From Candidatus Aenigmatarchaeota archaeon (lineage in GTDB: Archaea; Aenigmatarchaeota; Aenigmatarchaeia; QMZP01; QMZT01), in assembly GCA_030634615.1 (NCBI GenBank), contig DAOWAL010000076.1, positions 1-6,180 on the forward strand: DNA of 6,180 nt. Reading direction: 5' to 3'. A program made the translations under genes and the position numbers. Positions 6,045 through 6,180 of this stretch are shown in pieces. The notes under the pieces are model-generated. The model was not told the DNA's origin, did not search any database, and worked only from the letters and a program-made list of their open reading frames with translations. Each line of letters begins with the position of its first letter. Positions within the stretch are counted from its first letter, which is position 1.

Positions 6045-6053
6045 TTTAATAAT
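6045..6053 (+). promoter_or_regulatory. TATA-like promoter of the downstream membrane gene
   Basis: TTTAATAAT directly follows the Cdc48 stop codon and is centred 26 bases before ATG 6075, the spacing of a leaderless archaeal promoter. No ribosome binding site precedes that ATG, so the gene is probably transcribed separately from the Cdc48 operon. Confidence 0.4.
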
Positions 6054-6074
6054 CCCCTCATTTAATTATTTATT

Positions 6075-6180
6075 ATGAGAATTCTTCATGACGAACAGGG
6101 CCTCTGGAACAAAGAAAACATAGTAAAAGCATTTGTTCTCGGGGCAATTGTTTCTTCGTGTATAATCTACATGTTTCTTA
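6075..6180 (+). CDS. N-terminus of a membrane protein, cut by the window end
   Basis: Thirty-five codons are open to the window edge. The first part is polar (MRILHDEQGLWNKENIVK) and is followed by a hydrophobic segment (AFVLGAIVSSCIIYMFL) from about residue 19, which is probably the first membrane helix or a signal anchor. There are too few residues to name a family. The TATA-like box just upstream supports this start. The gene lies 30 bases after Cdc48 on the same strand. Confidence 0.6.
   Translation, partial: MRILHDEQGLWNKENIVKAFVLGAIVSSCIIYMFL

Noticed and set aside
1..6180. tRNA, rRNA, CRISPR arrays, insertion sequences and integrase attachment sites.
   Set aside because: No cloverleaf with a T-arm consensus, no regularly spaced repeats, no transposase or integrase motifs and no terminal inverted repeats were seen by eye.

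Overview
The window looks like a piece of an AT-rich archaeal chromosome. The evidence is a two-ring Cdc48/VAT-type AAA+ ATPase with an N-terminal double-psi barrel region, TATA-like boxes about 25 bases upstream of several start codons (leaderless-type promoters), and GGTGA/GAGG-type ribosome binding sites inside the one clear operon. The many short unrecognised proteins would suit a small-genome or DPANN-like archaeon, but lineage cannot be fixed from this sequence.

Layout. Bases 122-685 (+) encode a secreted lipoprotein with five N-glycosylation sequons. It converges on a possible 71-residue orphan protein at 692-907 (-). A 125-base divergent spacer follows, then an unrecognised 282-residue protein at 1033-1881 (+) preceded by a TATA box at leaderless distance.

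Bases 1882-3260 are the accessory part. They hold a broken plus-strand coding remnant ending in FMRKFYEAYTDYVT-stop, a minus-strand orphan gene (2177-2773), a second shorter remnant ending in FMQKFYEAYKEYIP-stop, and a second minus-strand orphan gene (2921-3169). The two minus-strand genes encode different proteins, yet their upstream regions share four sequence blocks in the same order. The region reads as two head-to-tail modules, each made of a plus-strand tail, a minus-strand gene and a shared promoter. This is the most unusual signal in the window.

Bases 3297-6044 form a tight operon: a 70-residue winged-helix protein, a 54-residue unrecognised small protein (3577-3741), and Cdc48. Ribosome binding sites sit in each junction, and the small protein's stop overlaps the Cdc48 translation start region. 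This suggests coupled expression of a regulator, a possible accessory peptide and the protein-unfolding ATPase. A membrane protein starts at 6075 and runs off the window.

No tRNA, rRNA, CRISPR array, transposase or integrase was seen.
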